Positions 34,745-44,214 of a stretch of DNA of 64,000 nt are shown one piece after another. The stretch lies in contig CAYZMS010000019.1 of NCBI GenBank assembly GCA_964479625.1, positions 1-64,000 of the forward strand, read 5' to 3'. The position numbers and the translations under genes were made by a program. The DNA is from CAYZMS01 sp964479625. GTDB lineage: Bacteria; Bacteroidota; Bacteroidia; Chitinophagales; Saprospiraceae. Under the pieces are notes generated by a model. That model was given only the letters and a program-made list of their open reading frames with translations. It was not told the DNA's origin and did no database searches. Positions within the stretch are counted from its first letter, which is position 1. Every line of letters starts with the position of its first letter.

Positions 34745-37700
34745 ATGCGTTTACAACAACTGGAAATAAAAGGGTTTAAGAGTTTTGCTAACCAGACGGT
34801 GATCAATTTTCAAGAGGATGTCATCGGCATCGTTGGCCCGAATGGCTCTGGAAAGTCAAATATTGTGGATGCCATTCGTTGGGTATTGGGGGAACAAAAG
34901 AGCAAGGAGCTTCGCCTTGATCAAATGTCCAGTGTCATTTTTAATGGCGCCAAAAAACGAAAGCCCTCCGGCGTAGCCGCGGTATCACTGACCTTTGAGA
35001 ATACTAAACATATTCTTCCCACGGAGTACCAGGCGGTGACCATTACCCGTATGCTCTATCGAAGCGGTGAAAGTGAGTACCGACTCAATGGGGTTCCCTG
35101 CCGATTGAAAGATATTACCTCTCTTTTCCTGGATACCGGCATTGGTTCCAACTCCTATGCCATCATTGCGCTAGGAATGGTGGATGACATCCTTTCCGAC
35201 AAAGATAATTCCCGCCGGCGAATGTTCGAACAGGCGGCAGGTATTTCGAAATACAAAATTCGAAAACGGGAAACCCTCAATAAACTCCAAAGCGCTTCCG
35301 AAGACCTGGAACGGGTGGAGGATCTTTTGCATGAGATCAATGTTAACCTCAAGGCCCTGGAACGGCAAGCCAAGCGCACCCAGCGTTATTTCGAATTAAA
35401 AGAGACCTATAAGGAATACAGTATTGAACTGGCATTACTTCAGATGGCAGGGCTCAAAAAAAGCCATCAGCAGGTAAAGGAGCAAATCGGTAAAGAACAG
35501 GATGCTTATCGGGCGATCGAGGCCCAGGTAACCCAAACGGAAGCCGGCTTACAGCAGGAACGCAAATTGCACGTCGATAAGGAAAAGGCCCTTAGCGAAC
35601 GCCAGCGGGACTTGAACCATCTGGTTGGTAGCATCCGGAACATGGAAAATGAACGGCAAATGCTGCAGCAAAAGCAGGAGTTTGTTCAACAGAATCGGAC
35701 AAAACTGGAAGCTTCCATAACAGACGCAGAAAGCCGTATTCATCAACTGGAAGAAGATATTGAGCATTTTAGGTCAGAATTGAACCAGGAAAAAAGGGTA
35801 GAATCCCGACTTGAACTTGAACTGGAGGAAGCAGAAAAGGAATTGAGGAGCATCCGGGAAAGCCATGGCGCCAGAAAATCTGATCTCGATAAGATAGTGG
35901 CCGCTCAGCAAACCATCGAACGCCGCTTATTTGAGCTGGAAAAACAACGGGCCGTCAACAGTAATCAAATGGAAGGAGCCCAGCGAGAAAAAGAGCGCAA
36001 TGCCGAGGAGGTGGAGCGTAGAAAGGGAGAGACCGACCTCCTGAAAGCCAAGATCAAAGAGGTCGAAAAACGGCTCCGGGAACAGCAGCGCATGTTGGAA
36101 GAGCTTCAAGCTGCGGAAGAAAAAAGACAGGCCAATATTGAGCAGTCCGAAAAAGACCTGGAGGAGTTTAACCGAAAAATGGCTGCCGTACGACGGGGGC
36201 TGGATGCCAAGCGAAATGAATACAAGCTCACCAAAAGTATGGTGGAAAAGCTCGAAGGCTTCCCTGAATCCATTCGATTCTTAAACCAAAATCAGGAGTG
36301 GGGGAGAGAGGCTCCTCTTTTATCAGACCTCATCTATGTAAAGGAGGAATATCGGGTAGCTATCGAAAACTACCTGGAACCCTTTCTAAACTATTACGTG
36401 GTTGAAAAACTGGAAGATGCCTACGCGGCTATTCGACTTTTGGGGAAAAGCCAGAAAGGGAAGGCCAATTTTTTTGTGCTGGATACCTTTAAGAATTATC
36501 AGCCTCCAATGACCCTCTTGCCGGATACGCAAAGAGCGGTGGATCTGATCGAAACGGAGGACAGGTATCGAAGCCTTTGCGGGTATTTATTGGAAAACGT
36601 TCTATTGACCGATCAGGAGGAAGCAAAGGGTGAATTACCCGATAGCAATATTGTCTTATTAAGCCGATCCGGGCGATTTATCAAACGTCGTTTTAGTCTG
36701 GCCGGTGGGTCCATTGGGTTATTCGAAGGGAAGAAGATCGGTCGGAAAAAGAATTTGGAGGTACTTGATGCGGCGATCTCCAAAGCCGAGCGGGAAGAAA
36801 ACCGGATCTCTTCCGACTACTTTAATTTGCAGGAAAAGATACAACGCCTAAAGGCGGAACGTTCGGATCGTGCCATCGATGAACAACGAACCCAGATTGC
36901 CCGCCTGGAGCAGGAAAAGGTTTCTTTGGCCACCCGCCTGGAAAATTTCGAATCCTTTTCGAACGACCTGGATGTCAAAATTAAAGCTCTGGAACAGCAG
37001 TTCGGGGAGTTGGAGGAGGCCAACCAGGAAATTGACTCCAAACTGGATGAAGAGCAGGCGGCCCTGCAATCTGCCCGGGACAAGATCTCCGCCATAGATG
37101 GGGATTACAGGCAATTGGCCGAGCAATTAAGTGCAGCCTCCACTGCCTATAATAATAAGAACATAGCCTTTATACGCCAGCAAAACAAAACCGGAGCGCA
37201 CCAGCGAGAATTAAATTTTCGGGAAAAACAATTGACCGAGACCCGTACCCAAATGGAGGAAAACCAAGTCTTCCACGCCCAATCCACCAACGAGTTGGAG
37301 CGCCTACAATCAAATCTGGAAACCCTGGCACTCCAGCTCCAAGATGGCTATGCAAAGCGCAAGGAACGAGAGACTTCCCTTTCTGAAGCGGAACAAACCT
37401 ATTTCCAGGCCCGTAGCGGCATTACAGAACTGGAAGAGCAATTAAGGACGCTCAATCGCAAGCAGCAGGATGCTCAGATCCTTATCAACACCTTAAAGGA
37501 TCGCTTCAACGAGCTGAAGTATGAGATCGGTTCGATCAGCCAACGCCTAAGAATTGAATTCGACATTGGGATCAATGATATTATCAACCAGGATCCAAAG
37601 GGGGACCAGGCCTTTGAGGAACTTAAAGAGCGGGTTTCGAAATTAAAGGCCCGACTCGACAATTACGGGGAGATCAACCCCATGGCAGTGGAAGCCTACA

Positions 37701-38299
37701 ATGAAATGAAGGAAAGGCACGATTCCATTGCCGTACAACGCGATGACATTTTAGAAGCCAAAGCTTCCCTCGAACAAACCATAGTGGAGATCGAGGAAAC
37801 GGCCACCACACAATTCCTGGATGCTTTTGACAAGACCCGATTGTATTTCATTGAAGTATTTCGCTCCCTTTTCACCAAGGACGATAACTGTGACCTCCTG
37901 CTGTTGGAACCCGATAACCCCCTGGAGTCGAAGATAGAGATCGTAGCTAAACCCAAGGGAAAACGTCCCCAATCTATAAGTCAGTTATCCGGTGGGGAGA
38001 AAACCCTTACCGCTACTGCTTTGCTCTTTGCCCTTTACCTCCTGAAACCAGCTCCTTTCTGTATTTTCGATGAGGTAGATGCGCCCCTGGATGATTCGAA
38101 TATTTTGAAATTCAACAAAATCATTAAGAAGTTCTCCGATAACTCCCAGTTCATCATCGTGACCCACAACAAACTCACCATGGAAGCCGTAGATGTTATT
38201 TACGGCGTTTGGGCGCAGGAGGGCGTTTCTGGCGTCTCCCCCGTAGATTTCCGGGATTTTGACACCGTTGGGAACTTCGAAACGCTTGCCCAGGAATAA
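34745..38299 (+). CDS. smc: Chromosome segregation protein SMC
   Basis: The ATPase core of the SMC-ScpAB condensin that organises and segregates the chromosome. This 1184-residue protein has Walker A GPNGSGKS at residues 31-38 and a first long coiled coil. The hinge follows in the middle (FPESIRFLNQNQEWGREAPLLSDLI and SGRFIKRRFSLAGGSIG), then a second coiled coil. The C-terminal signature and Walker B region are LSGGEKTLTATALLFALYLLKPAPFCIFDEVDAPLD. I start at ATG 34745 (MRLQQLEIKGFKSFA), where all homologues begin; an upstream GTG at 34715 has no support. scpA and scpB are not in the window. Confidence 0.97.
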   Translation: MRLQQLEIKGFKSFANQTVINFQEDVIGIVGPNGSGKSNIVDAIRWVLGEQKSKELRLDQMSSVIFNGAKKRKPSGVAAVSLTFENTKHILPTEYQAVTITRMLYRSGESEYRLNGVPCRLKDITSLFLDTGIGSNSYAIIALGMVDDILSDKDNSRRRMFEQAAGISKYKIRKRETLNKLQSASEDLERVEDLLHEINVNLKALERQAKRTQRYFELKETYKEYSIELALLQMAGLKKSHQQVKEQIGKEQDAYRAIEAQVTQTEAGLQQERKLHVDKEKALSERQRDLNHLVGSIRNMENERQMLQQKQEFVQQNRTKLEASITDAESRIHQLEEDIEHFRSELNQEKRVESRLELELEEAEKELRSIRESHGARKSDLDKIVAAQQTIERRLFELEKQRAVNSNQMEGAQREKERNAEEVERRKGETDLLKAKIKEVEKRLREQQRMLEELQAAEEKRQANIEQSEKDLEEFNRKMAAVRRGLDAKRNEYKLTKSMVEKLEGFPESIRFLNQNQEWGREAPLLSDLIYVKEEYRVAIENYLEPFLNYYVVEKLEDAYAAIRLLGKSQKGKANFFVLDTFKNYQPPMTLLPDTQRAVDLIETEDRYRSLCGYLLENVLLTDQEEAKGELPDSNIVLLSRSGRFIKRRFSLAGGSIGLFEGKKIGRKKNLEVLDAAISKAEREENRISSDYFNLQEKIQRLKAERSDRAIDEQRTQIARLEQEKVSLATRLENFESFSNDLDVKIKALEQQFGELEEANQEIDSKLDEEQAALQSARDKISAIDGDYRQLAEQLSAASTAYNNKNIAFIRQQNKTGAHQRELNFREKQLTETRTQMEENQVFHAQSTNELERLQSNLETLALQLQDGYAKRKERETSLSEAEQTYFQARSGITELEEQLRTLNRKQQDAQILINTLKDRFNELKYEIGSISQRLRIEFDIGINDIINQDPKGDQAFEELKERVSKLKARLDNYGEINPMAVEAYNEMKERHDSIAVQRDDILEAKASLEQTIVEIEETATTQFLDAFDKTRLYFIEVFRSLFTKDDNCDLLLLEPDNPLESKIEIVAKPKGKRPQSISQLSGGEKTLTATALLFALYLLKPAPFCIFDEVDAPLDDSNILKFNKIIKKFSDNSQFIIVTHNKLTMEAVDVIYGVWAQEGVSGVSPVDFRDFDTVGNFETLAQE

Positions 38300-38365
38300 T
38301 TTTTCTATTCGAAGGTGATACTTTCCTCCTGAAATGGCACTTAAAAGTAAACATTCAACTTTTAT

Positions 38366-38929
38366 ATGGAGAAAGTATCCAATTTTTCAACCGAACTGGT
38401 AACAAACCGGGAGCAGGTATTCAAAAATCTGTATCTACATTGTTTTTCGGCTGGTGCCAGAAGACTGGCCCGTATGGGGGCACAACTGGCCGATGCTGAA
38501 GATGTTTTCCAGGATAGTCTGATCCTGCTTTACGAAAGATCAAGGCAAAACACCCTGCCCGATTTATCTAATCCTCAGGCTTACCTTTGCGAAGTTTCCA
38601 GACGCTTGTGGTTAAGGAAGCAAAGAAATCAAGGTCAGCCTAACAACCTATTAGAACCATTAAACGAATTCATTTCTTATGAAGGCGGTCAGTTATACGC
38701 TGAATCCCGTACGGACCTTCGACTTATCCGCCTGCTTGAATTGGCAGGGAAAAAGTGCCTGAAAGTGTTGCAGGCATTTTACTACCATGCCTGGAGTTTA
38801 CAGGAAATTACCTCCCGGTTTGGGTTTAGGAATGTCCGGTCTGCTACCGTCCAAAAGTATAAGTGCCTTGAAAAGGTAAGGGAAAAGGTACGCCAAAAAC
38901 AATCTAGTTATGAGACCATTGTGGAATAG
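38366..38929 (+). CDS. RNA polymerase ECF-like sigma factor
   Basis: A 187-residue sigma-70 family protein with two parts. Region 2 spans about residues 15-80 (FSAGARRLARMGAQLADAEDVFQDSLILLYER), with the usual DAEDVFQDSLI helix. Region 4 spans about residues 115-175 (RLLELAGKKCLKVLQAFYYHAWSLQEITSRFGFRN), where the helix-turn-helix would bind the -35 element. No signal peptide or membrane segment. It begins 66 bp after smc and overlaps the next gene by 20 bp. The overlap with a small basic protein is the pattern of a sigma factor with its own regulator. Confidence 0.85.
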   Translation: MEKVSNFSTELVTNREQVFKNLYLHCFSAGARRLARMGAQLADAEDVFQDSLILLYERSRQNTLPDLSNPQAYLCEVSRRLWLRKQRNQGQPNNLLEPLNEFISYEGGQLYAESRTDLRLIRLLELAGKKCLKVLQAFYYHAWSLQEITSRFGFRNVRSATVQKYKCLEKVREKVRQKQSSYETIVE

Positions 38930-39194
38930 AGCCTACCGGATCGAACGATTGTTGACCGGGCAACTAAGCTCCCGTGCTCAGCAAAATATGTCTAAGGATC
39001 CCTACTGGGCAAGCCAGATCATCGATCAGCAAAGGGTATACAAGCTTATCCGGTTGAGCGGACGAAGAGCACTTAAAAGGGAATTAAAGGAAATAAGAGA
39101 GATAATCTGGGAATCCCCTTCCTATAAAACCTGGCAGAAGGAGGTAAGCATGTATTTCGAACCAAAACAACCAACAGATGCGAAATTTAAATAG
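38910..39194 (+). CDS. Small partner of the sigma factor, function unknown
   Basis: A 94-residue helical, basic protein (MRPLWNRAYRIERLLTGQLSSRAQQNM, then YKLIRLSGRRALKRELKEIREIIW). It overlaps the sigma gene by 20 bases, so translation is probably coupled. Its short helical N-terminal part (a conserved ERLLTGQLS-like opening, which reminds me of the zinc-free N-terminal helices of Bacteroidota anti-sigma proteins) suggests a sigma regulator. Unlike known membrane-bound anti-sigma factors it has no membrane helix and no HxxxCxxC zinc motif. The function is inference from position. Confidence 0.6.
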   Translation: MRPLWNRAYRIERLLTGQLSSRAQQNMSKDPYWASQIIDQQRVYKLIRLSGRRALKRELKEIREIIWESPSYKTWQKEVSMYFEPKQPTDAKFK

Positions 39195-39207
39195 CAGCAT
39201 AATTCCT

Positions 39208-39825
39208 ATGGTCGTCGATGGAAATGACCGAAACGAAAGGTCTTACGATATTTATTCCTTCTTGCTAAAGGAACGCATCGTATTCCTTGGGACAAGTATT
39301 AACGACCAGGTAGCCAATTTGGTCGTGGCCCAAATGCTTTATCTGAATAGTTAACATCAGACCTTGCCTATTCATTTGTACATCAATAGCCCAGGAGGCA
39401 GTGTTTATGCAGGTTTGACCATTTACGATGCCATGCGAATGGTTCAGGCACTGGTTTATACTACTGCCGTTGGGGTTACGACCAGTATGGGAATCGTTTT
39501 GCTATCCTCTGGTGAGAAGGGGCATCGTTATGCGTTGCCTCATGCTACCATTCACATGCATCCTGCAGGAGGTGGGGCCCAGGGGTATACGGAAGATGTA
39601 CGAATCGCCTACCATGAGCAGGAACGCATGGAGAAGCCACTTTTTACGATTGTTGGAAAAAATACAGGCCACTCCTGACGAGAACTTGAAAAAGATTTCC
39701 GACGAGACCGATTTATGAATGCATTGGAGGCCAAGGACTACGAATTGGTGGATGAAATAATGGGCGATACCGAACAAATCGTGTGGTTGGAGCGCTCGTC
39801 CATCCAGGTCCAATTCAGCAAATAA
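39208..39825 (+). pseudogene. clpP: ClpP paralogue with two in-frame stop codons
   Basis: From the ATG at 39208 one frame of 206 codons reads as a ClpP serine protease (RSYDIYSFLLKERIVFLG, VANLVVAQMLYL, LYINSPGGSVYAGL, IHMHPAGGGAQG, RFMNALEAKDYELVDEI). It is interrupted by TAA at codon 49 (39352-39354) and TGA at codon 157 (39676-39678). All parts stay in frame. The catalytic Ser93, His118 and Asp167 are spaced exactly like Ser97/His122/Asp171 of E. coli ClpP. With the two stops read as residues this would be a normal-length ClpP. It starts 13 bp after the sigma-partner gene. It is probably a divergent extra clpP, with another intact copy expected elsewhere. Confidence 0.85.
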
Positions 39826-39906
39826 GGCTGGGCGGAAAAAGGAGCGACATTACCCAAAAGGAACGCCGCCCCCAAGACTCAAATCGTAATTTTTTGTGCC
39901 GGCCAC

Positions 39907-41016
39907 TTAAATGATCGTCGATATTCTCTCTTTAATTTTCTCGTCATTCATGCGAAGAGAATCTGCTTCCTGAATGAGATAGGCGATCATATCCCCAATC
40001 TGGGAACAGGAAAATTTATTGTCCAGCTCCAGTTCGGCAGTGCCGATCCCTTTTTCCAGTAAATTATTGACCGTCACCTGTATGGCTTTGGCTTCTTCGA
40101 ATAACTCGAAGGACTCTAGGAGTAGCGCAGCGGAAAGGATGGTAGCCATGGGATTGGCAATATCTTCTCCAGCGGCTTGTGGATAGGACCCATGGATGGG
40201 TTCGAATAAGGAGGTTTTTTCCCCTACCGATGCAGAAGGTAGTAAACCCAGAGAACCGGGGATCACACTGGCTTCATCGGATAGTATATCTCCAAACATA
40301 TTGGAAGTCAGGATAACATCAAACTCCTTAGGCCATTGGATAAGTTGCATGGCGGCATTGTCCACGTACATGGTTTTCAACTCCACCTGCGGGTAGTCCT
40401 TTGCAATTTCCTGAACTACCGCTCGCCAAAGCCTGGAGGTTTCCAGTACATTAGCCTTATCAACCAGCGTGAGCCGTTTTCTTCTTCGGCCTGCGGATTC
40501 AAAAGCCATATGGGCGATCCGGCTGATCTCATCAGCCTGGTAGCTGCAAACATCCCAGGCTTTGTTCTCTTCCCGGCCCCGGTCACCAAAGTAAATGCCA
40601 CTGGTCAATTCCCGATAAATTACAAAATCCACTCCCTTTACCCGGTTGGAGCGAAGCGGTGATAAGTGCAATAAATTATCGTATGCCTTGACCGGTCGGA
40701 TATTGGCAAATAACCCGAGGCTTTTGCGCAATTGGAGTAATCCCTGCTCCGGTCGGACTGTAAGGGTTGGGTCGTGGTCGTATTTTGGATGCCCGATAGC
40801 TCCAAAAAGGATACCATCGGCCTGCATACAAGTTTCCAGGGTACTATCAGGAAGGGGATTTCCCGTGCGCTCAATGGCGATTGCGCCTACGTCTGCATAA
40901 CAATATTCGAAGAAGTGATCAAAACGGTCTGCAATGGCATCCAGTACTTTAACGCCCTGGTGAATGACCTCCGGCCCGATGCCGTCACCGGGCAGCACAG
41001 CGATTTTCTTTTTCAT
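39907..41016 (-). CDS. leuB: 3-isopropylmalate dehydrogenase
   Basis: NAD-dependent oxidative decarboxylation of 3-isopropylmalate, the third step of leucine synthesis. The 369-residue protein opens with KIAVLPGDGIGPEVIHQGVKVL, has the substrate-loop arginines in LLQLRKSLGLFANIRPVK, then VIYRELTSGIYFGDRG, the NAD/Mg site NMFGDILSDEASVIPGSLGLLPSASVG, and LFEPIHGSYPQAAGEDIANPMATI. Motif LRKSLGLFANIRP favours isopropylmalate over isocitrate. It is the last gene of leuA-C-D-B, 36 bp after leuD. Confidence 0.97.
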   Translation of the reverse strand: MKKKIAVLPGDGIGPEVIHQGVKVLDAIADRFDHFFEYCYADVGAIAIERTGNPLPDSTLETCMQADGILFGAIGHPKYDHDPTLTVRPEQGLLQLRKSLGLFANIRPVKAYDNLLHLSPLRSNRVKGVDFVIYRELTSGIYFGDRGREENKAWDVCSYQADEISRIAHMAFESAGRRRKRLTLVDKANVLETSRLWRAVVQEIAKDYPQVELKTMYVDNAAMQLIQWPKEFDVILTSNMFGDILSDEASVIPGSLGLLPSASVGEKTSLFEPIHGSYPQAAGEDIANPMATILSAALLLESFELFEEAKAIQVTVNNLLEKGIGTAELELDNKFSCSQIGDMIAYLIQEADSLRMNDEKIKERISTII

Positions 41017-41052
41017 GTTTGGTTTTACGATTTGAGTATAGATTAGCGGTTT

Positions 41053-41637
41053 TTACCGACTTTGTTCAAAGGATTCAATATGCTCGCGAATGCTGAGCAA
41101 ATAGTCGATATCGTCGTATCCCTTCAGCAAACACATTTTTTTATATGGGTCTATTTCAAACTGCACGATCAACCCAATTTCAGGAACGCGCAGGCTTTGC
41201 TTTTCCAGGTTGATCTCAAACTGCACCTCATTATTGGCTTCAATTGCCCGAAATAGTTTATCCAGGCTTTCTGATGTTGTAACAATGGGAAGTAAACCAT
41301 TATTAAGGGCATTTCCACGGAAGATATCTGCAAAAAAGCTGGAAATTACGACGCGAAAGCCATAATCAAAAAGAGCCCAGGCAGCATGTTCGCGGCTGGA
41401 ACCACAACCAAAGTTCCGACCTGCTACCAAAATTTTCCCCTTGTACATAGGGTTATTTAAAATGAAATCCGGTTTTGGTGCACTATCTACCTGGTAGCGC
41501 CAGTCCCGAAAAAGGTTTTCTCCAAAACCTTCCCGGGTGGTTGCTTTCAAAAAGCGTGCAGGAATGATCTGGTCGGTATCAATGTCTTCAATAGGAAGGG
41601 GAACGGCCGTGGAGGTTAAGGTGGTAAATTTTTCCAT
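41053..41637 (-). CDS. leuD: 3-isopropylmalate dehydratase small subunit
   Basis: Swivel-domain subunit that works with LeuC to isomerise 2- to 3-isopropylmalate. At 194 residues it has the family layout: VPLPIEDIDTDQIIPARFLK near the start, then the cluster-side ILVAGRNFGCGSSREHAAWALFDYGFRVVISSFFADIF, and NALNNGLLPIVT. It lies 8 bp after leuC and 36 bp before leuB, in the order A-C-D-B on the minus strand. Confidence 0.97.
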   Translation of the reverse strand: MEKFTTLTSTAVPLPIEDIDTDQIIPARFLKATTREGFGENLFRDWRYQVDSAPKPDFILNNPMYKGKILVAGRNFGCGSSREHAAWALFDYGFRVVISSFFADIFRGNALNNGLLPIVTTSESLDKLFRAIEANNEVQFEINLEKQSLRVPEIGLIVQFEIDPYKKMCLLKGYDDIDYLLSIREHIESFEQSR

Positions 41638-41645
41638 GGGTCTTC

Positions 41646-43049
41646 TTAATTACTTAGGGCGCCTTTTTCTTTTCGAACATCGACTATTCTACCATGAACA
41701 GCGGTAGCGGCAGCCGTTAGAGGACTTGCCAGTATAGTCCTTGCCCCGGGGCCCTGACGGCCTTCGAAATTGCGATTGGAAGTACTCACACAATAAGCTT
41801 CTCTGGGCACCTTGTCTTCATTCATGCCCAGGCAGGCGGAGCAGCCGGGCTCCCGAAGTTCAAAACCCGCAGCTTTAAAGATCTTATCCAGACCTTCTTC
41901 TTTTGCCTGGGCTTCTACCTGTTTGGAGCCGGGAACGATCATGACTTGAAGGCCCTTTGCTTTTTGTTTTCCCTGAACATACTGGGCTACCAGGCGCAGG
42001 TCTTCGATCCGGGAGTTGGTACAACTTCCAATAAATACATAATCGATGGGGTGGTCCAATAATTGACGGCCAGGCTCCAGACCCATATATTCCAATGATT
42101 TTTCAAAGGAGGCCTTCCCGGAATGTGTTGATTGTCGGGGAATAACAGCATCTACCCCCATCCCCATTCCCGGGTTAGTACCGTAGGTAAGCATGGGAGG
42201 GATGTCTTCTGCCTTGAAGGTGTATTCCTTGTCAAAAATAGCCCCTTCATCGGTTTTCAGTTCTGCCCATTTTTTGACGGCCTGCTCCAACTGTGCCCCA
42301 TGGGGAGCGAACGGCCTGCCTTTTACATAGGCAAAAGTAGTTTCATCCGGGGCGATCAAACCTCCTCGGGCGCCCATTTCAATACTCATATTGCAAATGG
42401 TCATACGGGCTTCCATGGAAAGAGACCGGATGGTTGACCCGGCATATTCCACAAAATAGCCGGTGGCACCACCTACACCCAGTTGAGCAATGATGAACAG
42501 GATGATGTCTTTGGAGTGTACACCGGGTGCCAGTTCTCCTTCCACAGCAATGCGCATCCGTTTGGGCTTTTGCTGGAGCAAGCATTGAGTAGCCAGGGTT
42601 TGTTCCACCTGGCTGGTCCCGATCCCAAAGGCAATACACCCAAAGGCGCCATGCGTACTGGTGTGACTATCGCCGCATACAATGGTCATTCCCGGCTGGG
42701 TAATTCCTAATTCAGGGCCAATAACATGGACAATCCCCTGGTAGGGATGGCCAAGCCCGTACAGTTCGATGCCGAATTTCCGGCAATTCTCTTTCAGGGT
42801 TTCCACCTGCTTCCGGGAAAGGGGTTCCTGTATGGGTAGATGTTGATCTTTCGTGGGAACGTTATGATCAGCTGTGGCAATGGTCTGATCGGGGCGAAAA
42901 ACAGGGATCCCTCTTTTTTCCAGCCCTGCAAAAGCCTGAGGACTGGTAACTTCATGGATAAAATGCCGGTCGATATATAAAACCTGCTGTCCCCTCTGCA
43001 CCTGCTGAACTACATGGCTATCCCAAATTTTATCGAATAATGTTTGCAT
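41646..43049 (-). CDS. leuC: 3-isopropylmalate dehydratase large subunit
   Basis: The 4Fe-4S aconitase-fold subunit (467 residues). Present are LYIDRHFIHEVTSPQAFAGL at the start, MTIVCGDSHTSTHGAFGCIAFGIGTSQVEQ, and the cluster cysteines in DYVFIGSCTNSRIEDLRL and in FELREPGCSACLGMNEDKV, with later SNRNFEGRQGPGARTILASP. It begins 4 bp after leuA and ends 8 bp before leuD, so the four genes are one operon. Confidence 0.97.
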   Translation of the reverse strand: MQTLFDKIWDSHVVQQVQRGQQVLYIDRHFIHEVTSPQAFAGLEKRGIPVFRPDQTIATADHNVPTKDQHLPIQEPLSRKQVETLKENCRKFGIELYGLGHPYQGIVHVIGPELGITQPGMTIVCGDSHTSTHGAFGCIAFGIGTSQVEQTLATQCLLQQKPKRMRIAVEGELAPGVHSKDIILFIIAQLGVGGATGYFVEYAGSTIRSLSMEARMTICNMSIEMGARGGLIAPDETTFAYVKGRPFAPHGAQLEQAVKKWAELKTDEGAIFDKEYTFKAEDIPPMLTYGTNPGMGMGVDAVIPRQSTHSGKASFEKSLEYMGLEPGRQLLDHPIDYVFIGSCTNSRIEDLRLVAQYVQGKQKAKGLQVMIVPGSKQVEAQAKEEGLDKIFKAAGFELREPGCSACLGMNEDKVPREAYCVSTSNRNFEGRQGPGARTILASPLTAAATAVHGRIVDVRKEKGALSN

Positions 43050-43053
43050 AGAC

Positions 43054-44214
43054 TTATGAGGCTACGGTTTCAACCACAAGCATTTCCCGTAAGTGATCAT
43101 CGGTGACTTCTTTGATCTGGTCGGCCAGCTTCAGGAATTTCTCATACACCAGGTCTAATTCAGCCTTGGTGAGGTTAAATCCGATCTGCTTGGCACGGAA
43201 AGCAAGGGCGGCCCGACCGGAACGGGCGGTCAAAACGATCTTCGAATGATCTACTCCAACTTCAATGGGATCAATAATCTCGTAGGTTTCCCGTTTCTTG
43301 ATCACTCCATCTTGATGAATACCTGAGGAATGGGCAAAAGCATTGGCACCCACGATGGCCTTATTGGGCTGTACAGGCATGCCCATCCGGTCGCTGACCA
43401 ACCGGCTGATGGGGTTAAGTAAACGGGTGTTGATATTCGTTTCAAAGGAAAGAAGGGGGTGTTGTCGCATGATCATGACCACTTCTTCCAATGAAGTGTT
43501 TCCTGCTCGTTCACCGATTCCGTTGATGGTGCATTCGATCTGCCTGGCACCATTTTGAACACCTGCAATGGAATTGGCAGTGGCCAGGCCAAGATCATTA
43601 TGACAGTGGGTGGAAAGAGTGGCTTTTTCAATCCCCTTTACGTTTTCATACAGGTACCGGATCTTTGCACCGTATTCTCCCGGCAGGCAATAACCCGTTG
43701 TATCCGGTATATTCAACACTGTTGCGCCGGCAGCGATGACTGCTTCCATGACCCTGGCCAGGAACTCATTATCCGTCCTGCCGGCATCTTCTGCATAGAA
43801 CTCTACATCCTCTACAAAGGATTTGGCGTATTTCACAGCTGCCACTGCCCGTTCCAGTATTTTGTCGCGGGTACTGTTAAATTTATACCGGATATGAGAA
43901 TCGGAAGTGCCAATGCCCGTATGAATGCGTGGTCTTTTCGCCGGGGCGATAGCTTCAGCTGCAGTTTTAATATCCTTTTCGACAGACCTGGAAAGCCCGC
44001 AAACGGTAGCGTTCCCTATGTTTCGGGCAATTTCCTGAACAGACCGAAAGTCCCCGGGGCTGGAAATGGGGAAGCCCGCTTCGATCACGTCTACCCCCAG
44101 GCGTTCCAGTTCCTGGGCGATCTCTACCTTGGCTTCGGTGGCCAGTTTGCAACCCGGTACCTGTTCCCCGTCACGGAGGGTAGTATCAAATATTTGAATA
44201 GGAGTCGAACTCAT
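43054..44214 (-). CDS. leuA: 2-isopropylmalate synthase, without C-terminal regulatory domain
   Basis: Condenses acetyl-CoA with 2-oxoisovalerate in the first step of leucine synthesis. The 386-residue barrel domain shows IFDTTLRDGEQVPGCKL at the start, HTGIGTSDSHIRYKF, NIPDTTGYCLPGEYG and STHCHNDLGLATANSIAGVQNGARQIECTINGIGERAGN, then ANAFAHSSGIHQDGVIKKRETYE. The protein ends soon after the subdomain II helices, so it lacks the C-terminal leucine-binding domain of the long (about 510-residue) enzymes. Short forms are common in Bacteroidota. First gene of leuA-C-D-B, divergent from a helical-repeat gene. Confidence 0.95.
   Translation of the reverse strand: MSSTPIQIFDTTLRDGEQVPGCKLATEAKVEIAQELERLGVDVIEAGFPISSPGDFRSVQEIARNIGNATVCGLSRSVEKDIKTAAEAIAPAKRPRIHTGIGTSDSHIRYKFNSTRDKILERAVAAVKYAKSFVEDVEFYAEDAGRTDNEFLARVMEAVIAAGATVLNIPDTTGYCLPGEYGAKIRYLYENVKGIEKATLSTHCHNDLGLATANSIAGVQNGARQIECTINGIGERAGNTSLEEVVMIMRQHPLLSFETNINTRLLNPISRLVSDRMGMPVQPNKAIVGANAFAHSSGIHQDGVIKKRETYEIIDPIEVGVDHSKIVLTARSGRAALAFRAKQIGFNLTKAELDLVYEKFLKLADQIKEVTDDHLREMLVVETVAS

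Noticed and set aside
40196..41046. Open frames on the plus strand opposite leuB
   Set aside because: They carry no motif and lie entirely within leuB.
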